A stretch of DNA of 64,000 bases, from positions 392,346 to 456,345 of the forward strand of contig NW_026089403.1 in the NCBI RefSeq assembly GCF_933775445.1. The letters are read 5' to 3'. A program made the translations under genes and the position numbers. This document shows, one piece after another, positions 62,921-64,000 of this stretch. The first letter of the stretch is position 1, and each line of letters opens with the position of its first letter. Source of the DNA: Argentina anserina (Eukaryota > Streptophyta > Magnoliopsida > Rosales > Rosaceae). Under the pieces are notes generated by a model. The model was not told where the DNA came from. It was given only the letters and a program-made list of their open reading frames with translations, and did not search any database.

Positions 62921-63890
62921 ATGCGAGTTTCTATTGAATTTGAGAGTTTTGCAAGTGTGGGAGTGTGTTTCTTTCAAACTGAGTATCTTTACATCGTTTG
63001 CGTATCTTTACTATTCCAATTGTGTATCTTTACATCGTTTGCGTATCTTTACTATTCCAATTGTGTATCTTTTCATTTCTCGTTTGAGTATCTTTCTGTA
63101 ATGCTTCTGATGCGAGTTTTTATTGTATTTGAGAGTTTTGCAAGTGTGGGAGTGTGTTTCTTTCAAACTGAGTATCTTTACATCGTTTGCGTACCTTTAC
63201 TATTCCAATTGTGTATCTTTACATCGTTTGCGTATCTTTACTATTCCAATTGTGTATCTTTTCATTTCTCGTTTGAGTATCTTTCTGTAATGCTTCTGAT
63301 GCGAGTTTCTATTGTATTTGAGAGTTTTCCAAGTGTGGGAGTGTGTTTCTTTCAAACTGAGTATCCTTACATCGTTTGCCTATCTTTACTATTCCAATTG
63401 TGTATCTTTACATCGTTTGCGTATCTTTACTATTCCAATTGTGTATCTTTTCATTTCTCGTTTGAGTATCTTTCTGTAAGGCTTCTGATGCGGGTTTCTA
63501 TTGTATTTGAGAGTTTTGCAAGTGTGGGAGTGTGTTTCTTTCAAACTGAGTATCTTTACATCGTTTGCCTATCTTTACTATTCAATTGTGTATCTTTACA
63601 TCGTTTGCGTATCTTTACTATTCCAATTGTGTATCTTTTTATTTCTCGTTTGAGTATCTTTCTGTAAGGCTTCTGATGCGAGTCTCTATTGTATTTGAGA
63701 GTTTTCCAAGTGTGGGAGTGTGTTTTTTTCAAACTGAGTATCTTTACATCGTTTGCGTATCTTTACTATTCCAATTGTGTATCTTTACATCGTTTGCGTA
63801 TCTTTACTATTCCAATTGTGTATCTTTTCATTTCTTGTTTGAGTATCTTTCTATAAGGCTTCTGATGCGAGTTTCTATTGTATTTGAGAG
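62921..63890 (+). repeat. Fifth partial copy of the 2,384/2,573-bp repeat
   Basis: This block matches 56286-57255 closely and carries GTATCCTTACATCG, ATGCGGGTTTC, ACTATTCAATTG, GAGTCTCTATTG and CATTTCTTGTTTG. It lacks the GTGTTGGAGTG change (GTGTGGGAGTG near 63898), and the match ends about there. It is separated from the other copies by about 5 kb of a different block type. Confidence 0.82.
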
Positions 63891-64000
63891 TTTTGCAAGT
63901 GTGGGAGTGTGTTTCTTTCAAACTGAGTATCTTTACATCGTTTGCGTATCTTTACTATTCCAATTGTGTATCTTTACATCGTTTGCGTATCTTTACTATT

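Larger units (their letters stand above)
19586..64000. repeat. Right block of the 148/189-bp satellite array
   Basis: The same satellite family in the same orientation resumes after the insertion and continues past the window end. It differs from the left block in carrying TTTACGATTCC, GGCTTTCTGATG, TCAAAACTGAG (one extra A), TTTGAATATC and a 21-bp deletion junction, none of which I noticed to the left. It is organised in longer higher-order repeats whose copies share single-base markers, implying recent amplification. No gene, RNA gene or second mobile element was seen in these 44 kb. By length the block should hold roughly 260 units; this was estimated, not counted. Confidence 0.97.

Overview
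The window is almost entirely one tandemly repeated satellite DNA family, interrupted once by a 2,247-bp insertion. No protein-coding gene, rRNA, tRNA or other conventional gene can be supported. The long open frames that cross the window are a by-product of the repeat: the commonest long unit is 189 bp, which is 63 codons, so a frame without stops stays open from unit to unit. The satellite runs off both window edges and every unit seen has the same head-to-tail orientation. This looks like eukaryotic heterochromatin (centromeric, pericentromeric or subtelomeric). The insertion has the style of a plant LTR, so a flowering plant is the likeliest source; the species cannot be named from the sequence.

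Satellite architecture. The short unit is 148 bp and consists of four segments that each begin with GTATCTTT: 19, 22, 23 and 84 bp. The long unit is 189 bp, equal to 148 plus a second copy of the 41-bp pair (19+22). One-base-longer versions (149/190 bp) carry CTTTCGG or CTTTCTG in place of CTTCTG, usually together with GAATTT in place of GTATTT. Rarer units have a doubled 19-bp segment, lack the 84-bp core, or carry a 21-bp deletion. In all of these the junction falls at or beside a GTATCTTT motif. My hand count of the 148-bp consensus is 69 T, 27 A, 30 G and 22 C: 65% A+T with a strong T-over-A strand bias.

Layout. Positions 1-17333 are the left array, rich in variants and with nested higher-order repeats (378, 2,396, 756 and 884 bp). 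Positions 17334-19580 are an LTR-like insertion with TG...CA ends and no recognisable coding domains. It is flanked by a perfect 5-bp duplication, TACAT, and removing it with one TACAT restores a perfect satellite unit. Positions 19586-64000 are the right array, made of longer, more homogeneous higher-order repeats (1,686; 4,497; 634; 2,640; 844; 2,384/2,573 bp) and a segment duplicated 28.8 kb away. Private mutations carried by several copies allow the amplification history to be partly read.

No genes work together here. The informative content is the evolution of the satellite by unequal exchange or slippage at the GTATCTTT motif, the mosaic of shared variants, and one retroelement insertion.
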